In this document: positions 26,915 to 38,277 of the stretch, piece by piece
How the letters are laid out: every line of letters starts with the position of its first letter
Position numbering within the stretch: the first letter of the stretch is position 1
NCBI RefSeq assembly: GCF_037176765.1
Contig: NC_090024.1
Location: 195,172,278 to 195,236,277 of the forward strand
Length of the DNA stretch: 64,000 nt
From: Anolis sagrei
Lineage: Eukaryota > Chordata > Lepidosauria > Squamata > Anolidae
Direction of reading: 5' to 3'
The notes under the pieces: model-generated
Databases searched by the model: none
Seen by the model: the letters and a program-made list of their open reading frames with translations, nothing else
Told to the model about the DNA's origin: nothing
Program-made: the position numbers and the translations under genes

Positions 26915-27145
26915 CAGATCTCTTTCACACTACACAACCATAATACTTTTATAACACTTTAATTGCGAGGGCTGCATCCCAAAGAACCATGGGATTTGCA
27001 CTTTGTTTAGGAACAAGAGACCTTGAAAAAGTAATTATAAGTATCACATGAAATGTCAGATCCCAGGATGTTACAGAATGGAACCATGGGAGATAAGATA
27101 GTATCTTTTGCAATTGTGTAGGAATTGTAGTGCTGTAATTGTGTT
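26915..27145. mobile_element. Probable decayed inverted-repeat element
   Basis: CTTTCACACTACACAACCAT at the left and TTGTAGTGCTGTAATTGTGT at the right are loosely inverse, with AACCATGGGA twice inside. It abuts the LINE copy starting at 27145. Confidence 0.35.
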
Positions 27146-28385
27146 GTCCATGATGGCATGATGGCAACAGTCTTCGACAGCAATGGCTCCCAAAGTGACC
27201 CATTTAAGGTGGAATCAGGTGTCAAACAGGGATGTGTTATTGCCCCAACCTTATTTTCCATCTTCATCACTATGATACTTCATCTTGTTGATGGGAAGCT
27301 TCCCACCAGAGTGGGAATCCAAAACCAAGGTTATAGCAACATCTGTTATAGAACTCCAATATGCTGATGACACCTGTGTGTATTCAGAAGAAGACCTACA
27401 AGCCACTCTAAACACCTTCTCAGAAGCATACAAGAAGCTCGGCCTGTCATTGAACATCGAGAAAACCAAAGTGCTCTTCCAGCAGTCACCAGCCAATCCC
27501 TCTCCAATGCCAGAAATACAGCTTAATGGTGTAACATTAGAAAATATTGACCATTTCAGCTACCGTGGCAGTCACCTCTCCACAGAAGTCAACACTGACA
27601 GTGAAATACAACACCGCCTGAGCTCTGCGAGTGCAGCATTTTCCCCAATGAAGCAGAGAGTGTTTGAGGACTGGGACATCCATGGGGATACCAAGGTGCT
27701 TGTTTATAAAGCTATTGTCCTCCCAACCATGCTATACGCCTGCGAGACATGGACAGTCTACAGACGTCACATGCAACCCCTGGAATAATTCCATCAGCGT
27801 TGCCTCCAAAAACGCCTGCAAATCTCTTGGGAAGACAAGTGGACAAATATCAGTGTGCTGGAAGAAGCAAAGACCACCACCATTGAAGCAATGGTCCTCC
27901 GCCATCAACTCCACTGGACCGGCCACATTGTCTGGATGCCTGACCACCGTCTCCCAACAGTTGCTCTACTCTGAACTCAAGAACGGAAAACAGAATGTTG
28001 GAGGGCAGGAAAAGAGATTTAAAGATGGGCTCAAAGCCAACCTTAAAAACTGTGGCATAGACTTCACTTCACTTCACTTTATAGACATGGAGAACTGGGA
28101 AGCCCTGGCCCTTGAGCACTCTAACTGGAGGTCAGCTGTGACCAGCAGTGCTGTAGAATTTGAAGAGGCATGAATGGAGGACGAAAGAAATGTGCCAAGA
28201 GGAAGGCATGTCAAGCCAACCCCGACCGGGACCGCCTTCCACTTGGAAACCAATGCCCTCACTGCGGGAGAAGATGCAGATCAAGAATAGGGCTTCACAG
28301 TCACCTACAAACCCACCGCCAGTACACTGGTCTTGGAAGACAATCCTACTCAGACAACGAGGGATCGCCTAAGTAAGTAAGTAGC
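27145..28385 (+). mobile_element. Non-LTR retrotransposon fragment ending in a C2H2 finger, copy 1
   Basis: RT text GVKQGCVIAPTLFSIF, then ELQYADDTCVYSEEDLQATL and LNIEKTKVLFQQSPANPSP is followed by a C-terminal region (QLHWTGHIV-like, NWRSAVTSSAVEFEEA). A single C2H2-type finger (CPHCGRRCRSRIGLHSHLQT) and a (TAAG)n tail end the element. This architecture belongs to a group of APE-type LINEs; placement in the I/Vingi or a jockey-like clade is not certain. The frame is broken, with a stop at 27786 and frame changes afterwards. A second copy is at 48930-49970. Confidence 0.72.
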
Positions 28386-30124
28386 TATAATTGTGTAGGG
28401 AGCTTGAAAATGCGAGCCATACTTTAAAGTGACTTTTGGTTGGAGTCTTTTCCTGAGGAATGTCTTCTTGTCCTTTCCAAGTTACTGCATAAATACTGGG
28501 TCACACTGACTTCCAAATATGATTTAATGGACGTATATATTAATGGTGTCCTTTAAAATAAATCATTTGAGAAGTTAAGATGACTGTTATAGTGATGCTC
28601 TGATAAATTTCAATAGTTTATTGAAATTAAACACAGAAATTAAACAATGTGATCTTCTTCCCCTTCCTTTTCCACTACTTTAGGTTTAGTTCCATTCACA
28701 CCAGGGATAGGACTCATTTGGTCCTCCTCATGTTGTTGGACTTAGAAGCCCTGAGAAGCATAGCCAATGGTAAGACATGTTGGGAGTTGCAGCTTAACAA
28801 GACCCAGAGGGCTGCACAAATCCCACCTCTGGGTAAGCTAACACAGAGTCACTCTCGGTTATAACTGACAGAACTTTCTCATCCTTACTCTCTCACAGAA
28901 ACAAGAAAACAAAGTCTTAGCACTGTACTCCCATATAACTGCATGTACTGCCACAATTCACAATGCTTGCCCAGACACGTTTGCATGAGTTATTTCATGT
29001 CTTGTCTCCTCTTCTCCATCAACTTCATATTCATTCATTTGTGATAGATAATTTCTTCCTCTTCACTGTCTGAGACTGTCCTACATAACCATTATCAGAT
29101 GGTAGGGGGTCTCTAAGCAGCAAAGGAAAGTACAGGCAGTCATTGAGTTACAGACATCCGACTTACGAAAGACTTATAGTTAAGAACAGGGATGAAACAA
29201 CAGGAAGTGTGAAGAATCTACCCCTTCAAAGAAAAATTCACTCCTGAAAGAGTTATCATGGGGAAAAGATGTTTCCACTAAAGCTTTATCACCAAGCCTT
29301 AGCAATCCAGATTTAGTCTTGAGCTAAAATGTTCCCGTGGACTGTTGGTGGGCTGGATTCAACCCATGGGTCTTGAGTTTGACACATGTACACTATGCTG
29401 TGCTGACTAGTTTCTGTTTTTAATAACACCCCCACTGAGATATCTGCACACATGCACCCCATGTGCATGAAGCAATGTAACATTTGTAGCTATGCAAAAC
29501 TGCCTGTGACTGATTTTTTTCATTGTGTTAGTGGGTGTTTGCAATTTCCTCTTGCACATTTCTTTGGTTTTCGGATCACTATCAAACCCAAGCAATAGAT
29601 CTCACACTGCAGTAAAGAATGAAATGTCTGAGGATGACTGCCACTTAAGCAAGATTCTATATGGTAGGCACCACTACAAAGCAGGATTATTTATGACACA
29701 ACTAGCCGGAGAAAGCATCAAAGAGTGGAAATTCCTAACTGAATGGGTAAATAGAAATGGAAGGAGGCTGGAGCTGAAAATAAAGGAAATGAGTTTCTAT
29801 ATCAAGGCTGTGGTAATTTTTGCAGAAACTATAAACTAGGTTGTCGCCTTTTTATCTGTATAGTCACTCTCACTACATGACTTTAATGAATAATCAAGAC
29901 AGACTTTTCAGTAGGATTGGAGAGAAAAGAAGCTGCACTCTTTATATACTGTACAACTTGCAAATGTGTGGTTGATTTGCAAATTTAATAAATATAGAAA
30001 ATATGATGTGAATTACTAGTTAAACTTCAGGTCCATCTCACTCACTGTTTTGTAGATTTATTGATGGGCAAAAACACTACAAGTTTTCAGTTAAGAGTCT
30101 TTCTTCTGTTGTACCAGGAGTGGA
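28386..30124. other. Intergenic stretch
   Basis: One Tigger-like fragment (29131-29305). ORFs of up to 104 codons near 29525-29839 have no family features or splice context. Otherwise nothing recognised. Confidence 0.4.
29131..29305. mobile_element. Fragment of the CAGGCAGTCC Tigger-like family
   Basis: ACAGGCAGTCATTGAGTTAC, then CTTATAGTTAAGAACAGGG and AGAGTTATCATGGGGAAAAG align with the inverse of the right half of 36557-37089. The other half is missing. Confidence 0.65.
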
Positions 30125-30386
30125 AAGGAGCCGCTATGGCAAAATGGATCAAACCCTTGTGCTGGCTGGACTGCTGACCTGAAGGTTGCCGGTTTAAATC
30201 TGTGAGATGCGATGAGCTCCTGCCTGTCAGCTCTAGCTTATGGGGACATGAGAGAAGCCTCCCAGCAGGATGGTAACACATCCGGATGTCCCCTGGACAA
30301 CATCTCTATAGACTGCCAATTCTCTCACACCAGAAGCTACTTGCAGTATGTTCTCAAGTCACTTCTGATACAATTTAAAAAAAATA
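30125..30386 (+). mobile_element. tRNA-derived SINE (Sauria/ACA type), subfamily with shortened middle
   Basis: Head GGAGCCGCTATGGCAAAATG and body GACATGAGAGAAGCCTCCCA. The stretch GCTCTAGCTTATGGGGACAT lacks the CCAGCTCCCCATG block present in other copies of the window. The copy at 32246-32464 has the same change. Confidence 0.75.
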
Positions 30387-32180
30387 ACCAGGAGCAGCCA
30401 CAAACCAGATGTGTCTTATTATATACAAGCCATAAGCATGATCCCTTAGCTATAGCTGTTCTACCCCATGCTTACATCTTTTGCAAAACGGATAGACGAC
30501 ATCTTGCAGAACATCAGAAAATGCTTAATCAACAGGGACGAGTGATCTTTATCAGTACCTGGAGTTGTCTGTGAAACTGCACAGCTACTTGACAAGTTGT
30601 GCAATTGTGAGCATTTTCCTTTGAGGCAAGGGAGATTCTGACAGTACTATAAGCATCATGCAATAATCTCCTAATAATGCATCTACATTATGCATTTAAA
30701 CATCCAAAATTCCATGGTATAGAATTCTGGGAAGATTTGTTGCTCTACTGCAACAATTCACAAGAATGGACTAGAGCTTCCTAACATAGAATTCTAAGTA
30801 TCTCACCAAACTACAAATCACAAAATACCATGAGAGGATGTCCTGATGGTTGTAGTGGTTTCCAACTTTGATAATGGTGGTGTCACTGTGTAGTGTAACT
30901 ATTTTCATAGTACAACAGCATGGGAAGCATGTGCCCAAAGTGTTGATATATTATGTCTGGACTGAGTTTGATTGGTCTCATCTGCCTGTGACCTCTTAGT
31001 GCCTGTCTCTACTTTCCAATCTAGTCTCTTCTATCTGTCTACATCATTTGGCTTATGTGAAATCTAGAAATTACTTTGGAAATAATGCTTATATTTTTTT
31101 CTCCCAGGTAGCAGACCTGGAAGTCACAGCTCTCTCTGTTTCACCAGACAGGTAATAAGATTTCTTTCTGCACAATCTCGGATGCATTCAAATAAAATCG
31201 CTCTGCTATTGCAAATGTTATTTTAATGTACCAAGACCTGGGGGGAACAGAGCATTTGTGTGGATTTGGACTTCAAATAAAATCCAAAGCATTTCATTTA
31301 AATGAGCAAGCTATATTTTGAATACCATATGCATATAAAATACTGAGATGTGGATATAGTCAGAGTTCAGAGAAATAGAATGTTTATGTTGTACATGGAT
31401 GCAAGTCAGATAAGAAATCAATATAGAAAAGCACAGTAAATGCAAAAAGAAGTTGCAATAAAAAAATAACAGGGGTATTGTTCCTGTCACTGATTAACAG
31501 AGTTTGCAAATGTCTTCATTAGAATTGACTTACAAAGGAAATTGAATGAAACAGGAAACTCATAAACTCTTTCTCCCAAGGATGTGTCCTGCAATATGAA
31601 TAACAGAAATTACCATGTGGCTTGAAATGGAATGAAATTGACATGCTGACTGGGGAATTCCAGAAGTTAGTGCTCAGTGGAGGTTGGTAGCTTTCATGTG
31701 AGTGAGGAGGGGACTCCATTCCAGATTTTTACTAGATTTAAAGGAACTTTCCAAGGTGCTCACCCCATTTAGGTAATGGATTTAGCACCTTGGAAAGCAC
31801 TGTCAAAATGTAGGTTGAACCATGAATTCACTACCTTACAAACATAACAGCTACCAACTACCACTACTGTAGACCAAAATAGTAAAAAAATAAAACAAAA
31901 AAACCACTTTCCTTCAATTGGTGATAGCCAGTATTATAGCAAAAGGCTTTTATTTTGTTTTGATTTTAAAATATTTGTTTTTTTAAAGACTTCTGTTAGA
32001 GATGTCTGCACATATAATTTTCCCTTGCACAGGCCAGAATCCTCCATGATCTCAGTACTATTGTAATCTTTTCAACTATGAGGATGTGGCCAGACACTTC
32101 TCAGAACTTGCCTGCTTGCTATGAGGCACAAAATGGCCATTTGAGAAGACTTCAGGTTTCAGGGAAGATATATGGTTTGT
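30387..32180. other. Intergenic stretch
   Basis: No gene recognised. A 14-base perfect inverted repeat with a 23-base loop is at 31747-31797, and a decayed hAT-like MITE is possible at about 30676-30835. Confidence 0.4.
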
Positions 32181-32245
32181 GTAGCATAGGTGTGCTATGT
32201 TGAGACAAGCATAGGTCTACTATGTTGAGACAAGGTCCAGCCAGC

Positions 32246-32464
32246 ACCCTTGTGCTGGCTGGACTGCTGACCTGAAGGTTGCCGGTTTAAATCTGTGAGA
32301 TGCAATGAGCTCCTGCCTGTCAGCTCTAACTTATGGGGACATGAGAGAAGCCTCCCAGCAGGATGGTAACACATCCGGGTGTCCCCTGGGCAACATCTCT
32401 ATAGACGGCCAATTCTCTCACACCAGAAGCTACTTGCAGTATGTTCTCAAGTCAGGTCTATGAG
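32246..32464 (+). mobile_element. Partial SINE nearly identical to the one at 30.1 kb
   Basis: Begins inside the head (CCCTTGTGCTGGCTGGACTG) and ends at TTCTCAAGTCA without an A tail. It shares with 30125-30386 the same internal deletion and the same unusual bases. It is preceded by a short 2x tandem (about 32180-32234) containing CTATGTTGAGACAAG. Confidence 0.72.
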
Positions 32465-32656
32465 GCTACACTGTCTATTCAGAAATAAAATGCACAGCAG
32501 TATAATGATATTGATGTGAGAACATTCCTTAAAACAGGCAGTGGCTGTGCCTCTATTATCAAGATAGGTTGTGGTTGTTGCTTTCAACAAGTGAGGTATG
32601 GTCCTAAAGTGAATCTGGGACAGAAAAAATAGTGATTTGAGGTTTGGATTAAAGCT

Positions 32657-32982
32657 CTGGTTGATTATACTTTATCTGAAATGTTTGGGACCAGAAGTCG
32701 GATTCAAATTGTGTTGATGCCTGTATTTGCACATATGTATATAATAAGACATCTTGGAGATGGGATCAAAGTCTGAATAGGAAATTTATTTATGTTTGAT
32801 ATACACTTTATACACATACCCTGAAGATATAGTTTGAAAATATTTTAAACAATCTTGTGCATAAAATCAAATTTGTGTACATTAAACAATCAAAAAGCAA
32901 AGGTGTCAATATCTCAGCCACCCATGTGGATAATTTCAAATTTTGGGATATTTTGATTTCCAGATAAGAAATCATAAACCTG
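32657..32982 (+). mobile_element. Tigger-like element (MER2-like), uninterrupted copy
   Basis: Starts CTGGTTGATTATACTTTATC and ends CATAAACCTG followed by TA. The body has ATGTTTGGGACCAGAAGTCG, CATCTTGGAGATGGGATCAA and ATCTCAGCCACCCATGTGGA. The last block is exactly where the copy at 17507-18539 is interrupted. Confidence 0.72.
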
Positions 32983-33002
32983 TATACAGAGTAGTATTTG
33001 GA

Positions 33003-33145
33003 GTTCAGCTAGGATTCTGGAGACTAGGGTTTGAATCCTTACTCAATCATGGAAACCTACTGAGTGACCTTGGGCACCACATTTTTTCAGCCTCAAAGAC
33101 TGAAAAAGGCAAATCCCTCTGAACAAACCTTGCAAAGAAAACTCT
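33003..33145 (+). mobile_element. Third SINE family, truncated copy
   Basis: GGAGACTAGGGTTTGAATCC, then GAGTGACCTTGGGCACC and ACCTTGCAAAGAAAACTCTG. It stops where a possible solo LTR begins. Confidence 0.5.
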
Positions 33146-33540
33146 GTGGCAGTGATTTATGTGATTTCAGCTCTGCAAAAACCATGGTTTCAGAGTCCCA
33201 GCATACCTAGCCTCCAAATATCAAATGAGACACAGGTAGATTGCAGGCAAATATCAGACCTTTATTCACTTCGGTCAAAGTGGGTGGGAAAAGAATCTGC
33301 ATTCTCAAATCAGACATCAAGGCAATGAATACATGCAAAGACATTTATAGAAGTTTGACAACAATTCAAACAACTGGGTTTTGCCATGTCAAGCACTGAT
33401 TGAAAGTGGTGCAGGTTACAATTCACACACTAATTGGTGGGGGTTCACCATCTGCCATTGCTACTGATTGGCTTCTGGTCTGGCATTGCTCCGGGAATTT
33501 TATTTTAATTATATCTTATATTATTTGCCCTCTTTCATAG
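33146..33540 (-). mobile_element. Possible solo LTR (fossil)
   Basis: On the minus strand the stretch has LTR-like layout: a start near TGAAAGAGG, CCAAT-type boxes, TCTATAAATG, and AATAAAGG followed by a T/G-rich end. No internal retroviral region was seen nearby and no flanking duplication was confirmed. Family unknown, possibly gammaretrovirus-like; degraded, so probably old. Confidence 0.28.
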
Positions 33541-33559
33541 CACTAATATAACACTATAA

Positions 33560-34713
33560 CTATTGCAAATAGGCTAAAGACAAAAAATATAAGCCTTTCT
33601 CTGTGTAACACATAATTAACCTATACAACTCACTAACTGCTACAGAATATGATGATCTATTGCTTATATGCTTTTTTTTTAAAGGATTAGACTGATTCAA
33701 AGAAATAAAAGTTTATCAAGGATCATTAATTTAATAAACATGCAATACTCAGATTTCTGGGAAGAAATGGCATCATGCTGCTTTTTCTTTCTTTCTTGGC
33801 TTAGGGAGAAATAATAGATGTGGCATTTGCCAGTTGGGACTGTCACCAACCAGCTAGAATGGCCTCCTAGGCATTGGAGACTCGGAGAATAGCAAGCAGG
33901 TGTCCAATTCCTGTTTCTGGCAACCAGGGGACATGATTCTTAGGCACAGGGAATGGCTACAGAAATGGTATGAGATTGGATGGATCCTTAATTCAATGGG
34001 GCAGAACTTACAAAAGAGTCTGACTCAGTTACTGTGCCTGAAGTCAGATAGAAACAATGTCTACTTTTATCATCTTCCTTGTGTTCAAGTACACTCTTTG
34101 TAAAGCCCAAATGATAGATAGCTTCAAAACAGATACCAGTAAGTAGAAAATGAGTGTTAGTATTTTCTTCCAATTGAAACAAGCAGATTTGTAAACAAAA
34201 CAAAACATAACAGTCCTTGGAACTAACTAGTTACCAATAAGTGTTACTTATACCAGTTGTTTTTCTTTTCTTTTTTATACATCTGAGGGATATGTTTCAA
34301 TTACAATAAGGTAACAAAGGGTACATTCTTTTTTGTAGTGTGAAATGTACTGTTTTAGTTGCATTTATAGTTACAGGGATGTAGCTTTGTTACATAGATA
34401 CATCATGTACTCGGTAGCAGTAGCTTATAGTGCAGCATTGTGTAATGTAAGCTAGAAGCCCATGTTGACACTCATTTCTGAATAACATAAAAGAAAATAG
34501 CTTTTGCTAAAAATGCAACTGTGATGGTAACTAAGTACATTTTGTTGCCTTAGAATGGCACATAATTATTCTTTTTTAAAAGTAATTTTCCAAACTCTGT
34601 AAAAAAATCATTGTGAGTGAAGATTTTCTTCAGTCCCACACAAATTGTAGCTTTTGTGTAGAGATGGAGAATAATGATCATCCAATGGCAATGCCTCAGT
34701 TCACCACAATACT
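33560..34713. other. Region downstream of AVPR1B
   Basis: Probably includes the 3' UTR of the receptor. No clear AATAAA was found close to the stop, so the transcript end is not assigned. No other feature recognised. Confidence 0.4.
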
Positions 34714-37700
34714 TTAGAGTATTCCCAAATCACTCACAGTCTCCTCATAAGGCTGGTACAAATCCTTCAAGCTCCCCGGCTGCATTTCAACCCCAGCAGC
34801 AGCAGCAGCAGCTGGGGTACTTTGGGGGCTGTGAGTCAAGATGGTGGTCTTTCGGCTGCAGAGACTTCCGTTGGAGAACTGCCGCTTGAAATTGGAGTGA
34901 AGGCTTCCACAGCATGCAAAAAAGTGGAAGATGTCATGAAACAGATGTCCACTGAAGAACATGTAAATCCAAGGGTTACAGCAACTGCTGAGGCTAGCCA
35001 GCAACATGGTGATGGTAAAAGTCACATTGCTGGATTCTGAAACAAAGAGAAGAAGAAAAAAAAAGTGTAGGATCCATTTTAATAAAGATGTGTTGCAAGC
35101 TCTTGCATGTGGCTACATATGCATTGGCCAATTGCAACTTGTTGATAGACGATATAGGCTCATGTGTGCTTATGCTCAACATATTATTTTATTTATTATT
35201 TATTTATTTACTGCACTTGTAGACCGCCGTTCTCAGCCCTAGGGTGACTCACGGCGGTGTACAACATATAAAAACAGGCACAATTCGCAACATAAGCAAT
35301 ATCACAAACAACAATAAACAACATCACTATCAATAATACAATTACACTAAATCATTCACGACGTCTCATCATTGAATCACAATCCAAATCTCGTTATCCA
35401 TGTTCCGTTCCAATCGTCATTGCCAATTGTTGCAGCATTTACTCAAACGCCTTCTCAAACAACCACGTCTTTAGTCTCTTGCGGAATGTCATAAGGGAGG
35501 GCGCCAGTCTGATGTCCACAGGGAGGGTGTTCCACAGCCGGGGGGCCACCACCGAGAAGGCCCTGTCCCTAGTCCCCGCCAGGTGTGCCTGTGAGGCAGG
35601 CGGGATCGAGAGAAGGGCCTCCCCGGACGATCTCAAAGTCCTCGTGGGCTCATAGGCCGAGATGCGGTCAGACAGGTATTTTGGGCCGGAACCGTTTAGG
35701 GCTTTGTAGGCCAACACCAGCACCTTGAATTGGGCCCGGTAGCAGATCGGCAGCCAGTGGAGCTGGTACAACAAGGGCGTTGTATGCTCCCTGCGTCCTG
35801 CTCCTGTTAGTAACATGGCTGCCGCGCGTTGGACTAGCTGGAGCTTCCGGGCCGTCTTCAAGGGCAGCCCCACGTAGAGAGCGTTGCAGTAGTCAAGGCG
35901 GGATGTGACCAGAGCGTGTACTACCGTGGCCAAGTCAGACTTCCCAAGGTACGGGCGCAGCTGGCGCACGAGCCTGAGCTGTGCAAATGCTCCCCTGGTC
36001 ACCGCTGAGACCTGGGGATCCAGGCTCAACGATGAATCCAGGATCACACCCAAGCTGCGAACCTGCGCCTTCAGAGGGAGTGCGACCCCATCCAGCACAG
36101 GCTGTAACCCTATACCCTGTTCGGCCTTGCGACTGACCAGGAGTACCTCTGTCTTGTCTGGATTCAATTTCAATTTGTTCGCCCTCATCCAGACCATTAC
36201 AGCGGCCAGGCATTTTGATGCCTTTCCCCCCTCCCTAACATGAAAAGTTCAGTGCATTCAAATATTTGAAATAGCCGTGGACTACATGGTATCAACAGCA
36301 TATATTCTTATTCTTTAAACTAATGAACCCACTTTTGAGATCAGAATGAACTCTGCAAGACGCTGAACCTATGTGAGAGATGGGTTTCAGCATCTTGGGT
36401 AACTCTTTTAAAGCTTCTCCAAAGACAGGGCAAAACCCAACACTTTGTGACAATGAACTGCTTTAGGAAGATATTTAAAAAGGGGCAAAATGATTTTGAG
36501 AGGAGATGTTCAAATTTAAGACCTGAGAGACATGATTTGCTTCTATTTTTCCTATACAGGCAGTCCCCAAATTACAAACAAGATAAGTTCTGTAGTTTTG
36601 TTCTTACGTTGAATTTGTTTGTAGGTCAGAACAGGTACATTCTTTTCTCTACCTACCTACCTACCTATTCTAGCTTTGGATAGCATAGGGAAGTGTTAAC
36701 ACCCCTGTGGGTTTGTTTTACTGTCTGTTCCCCTGTTCAGAAGATTTCAACTCGGTTTCTGTCACTGTGATAATTAGATTTTGAAAACTGTGATGATTGG
36801 CAATTGTAAGGGATGATTGCCTTTGGTAGGTATACGGACCCCCCACACTTCTCAACATCCATGTGATGAGGTCCTGTCCCTGTGATAAACAGAGTTTGAA
36901 AAATTTGGCTTGCTGTGGAAACAAAGATAGGTGAGAAAACTTCAGTGGTGACATCTTTATCCCATGATAACTTTTTCATGAGTAAATTTCCCTTGCTAGG
37001 GGTAGATTTTTCTCACTTAATGTTGTCTCACCCCATTCTTAACTATGAGTCATTTGTAAGTTTGCTGTTTGTAACTCGGGGACTGCCTGTATACCACACA
37101 CATCTGGCTTTTTTTTTTTGCATCTGTGGGTAGAAAGGATCCCAAGCAGACCCTGAAAAGATGAAGAATTTAATAATCTTTCTGTGGGCAAAACTTGGAC
37201 TTTTGCACATTTTCCAAATATTTTCCTCATTTTGGGAATTTGGGGGGGGGGGGAATAATACTTTTTATGCAAAATAGCTATGGGGAGGGTGATTCTAATT
37301 TGTCTCCTGCCATAAAAAAAAATGTCAAAAAACCATTTTTGGAGTAAGGAAAAATCCCTGAACTTTGAAATATGAAAAAAAATATAAGGAAGGATATTTC
37401 ACACCATACCTTGATCTGAGGTATCTTTCTTTAAGGAGAATAAGAAACAAGTATCTCTATAGCTCAAAATGCCATTTTTTGGTTAACAGGGATTACAAGA
37501 ACCTGTGTGTTTTTCCAGTGCTTCATCCAAAGAAATCTGAAGAACAGTGTTCCTTAATACAGCTTGGAAAGCCAGAGCAGATGCTTAGAAGATTTTGAGC
37601 AGAAAAATAAAGGTAAAAATAATAACTTGTCAATGTCTTCAAGACTGAAAACTCATCTTTCTTAAGTTCTACTATGTATGAAGACTCCATTCCTAAATAT

Positions 37701-38246
37701 GTTCACCTGAGAAAAGGAGTCTCACTTCAAACAGATATAAACAAAATTCTTTGATTAATGTAGAAAGCATTTTTACAATCTTAGGGACCTAATCACATTA
37801 GAGAATGAATCCACTTTAAATCTGATTGCTGCCTCCTGCAGAATTCTGGGATTTGTAGGAGCCTTTAACAGCCTCACTAAACTACAAACCTTAGAATTTT
37901 GAGGCAGAAACCGGATTTAAAGTGGATTCATTCTCTAGTGTGATGAAGGACTTAGTGGTAGCTTGAAGGTTGGGGGTTTGGTCCACATGACATCCATGGG
38001 TAGCATGGGTGGCATGTTCCTAGAAATATTCTAAGCATTACAACATCCTGGAATCTACTGCTGTTACAAAGGCTGTTTAGATTTCATCATAAAATGTTCA
38101 GGCTCAGGATCAAACTCTCTCCAAGGTGCAAACTCTTTATTTTAGCCTCATTCTAAAGTTTTTGTTTTTGAATTCAAGCATCTATATATAAAGATAGCTG
38201 CTCTGAGTTCCCCCTCGGGGTTGAGAAGGGCAGGGTAAAAATGCTG

Positions 38247-38277
<31 letters not shown>

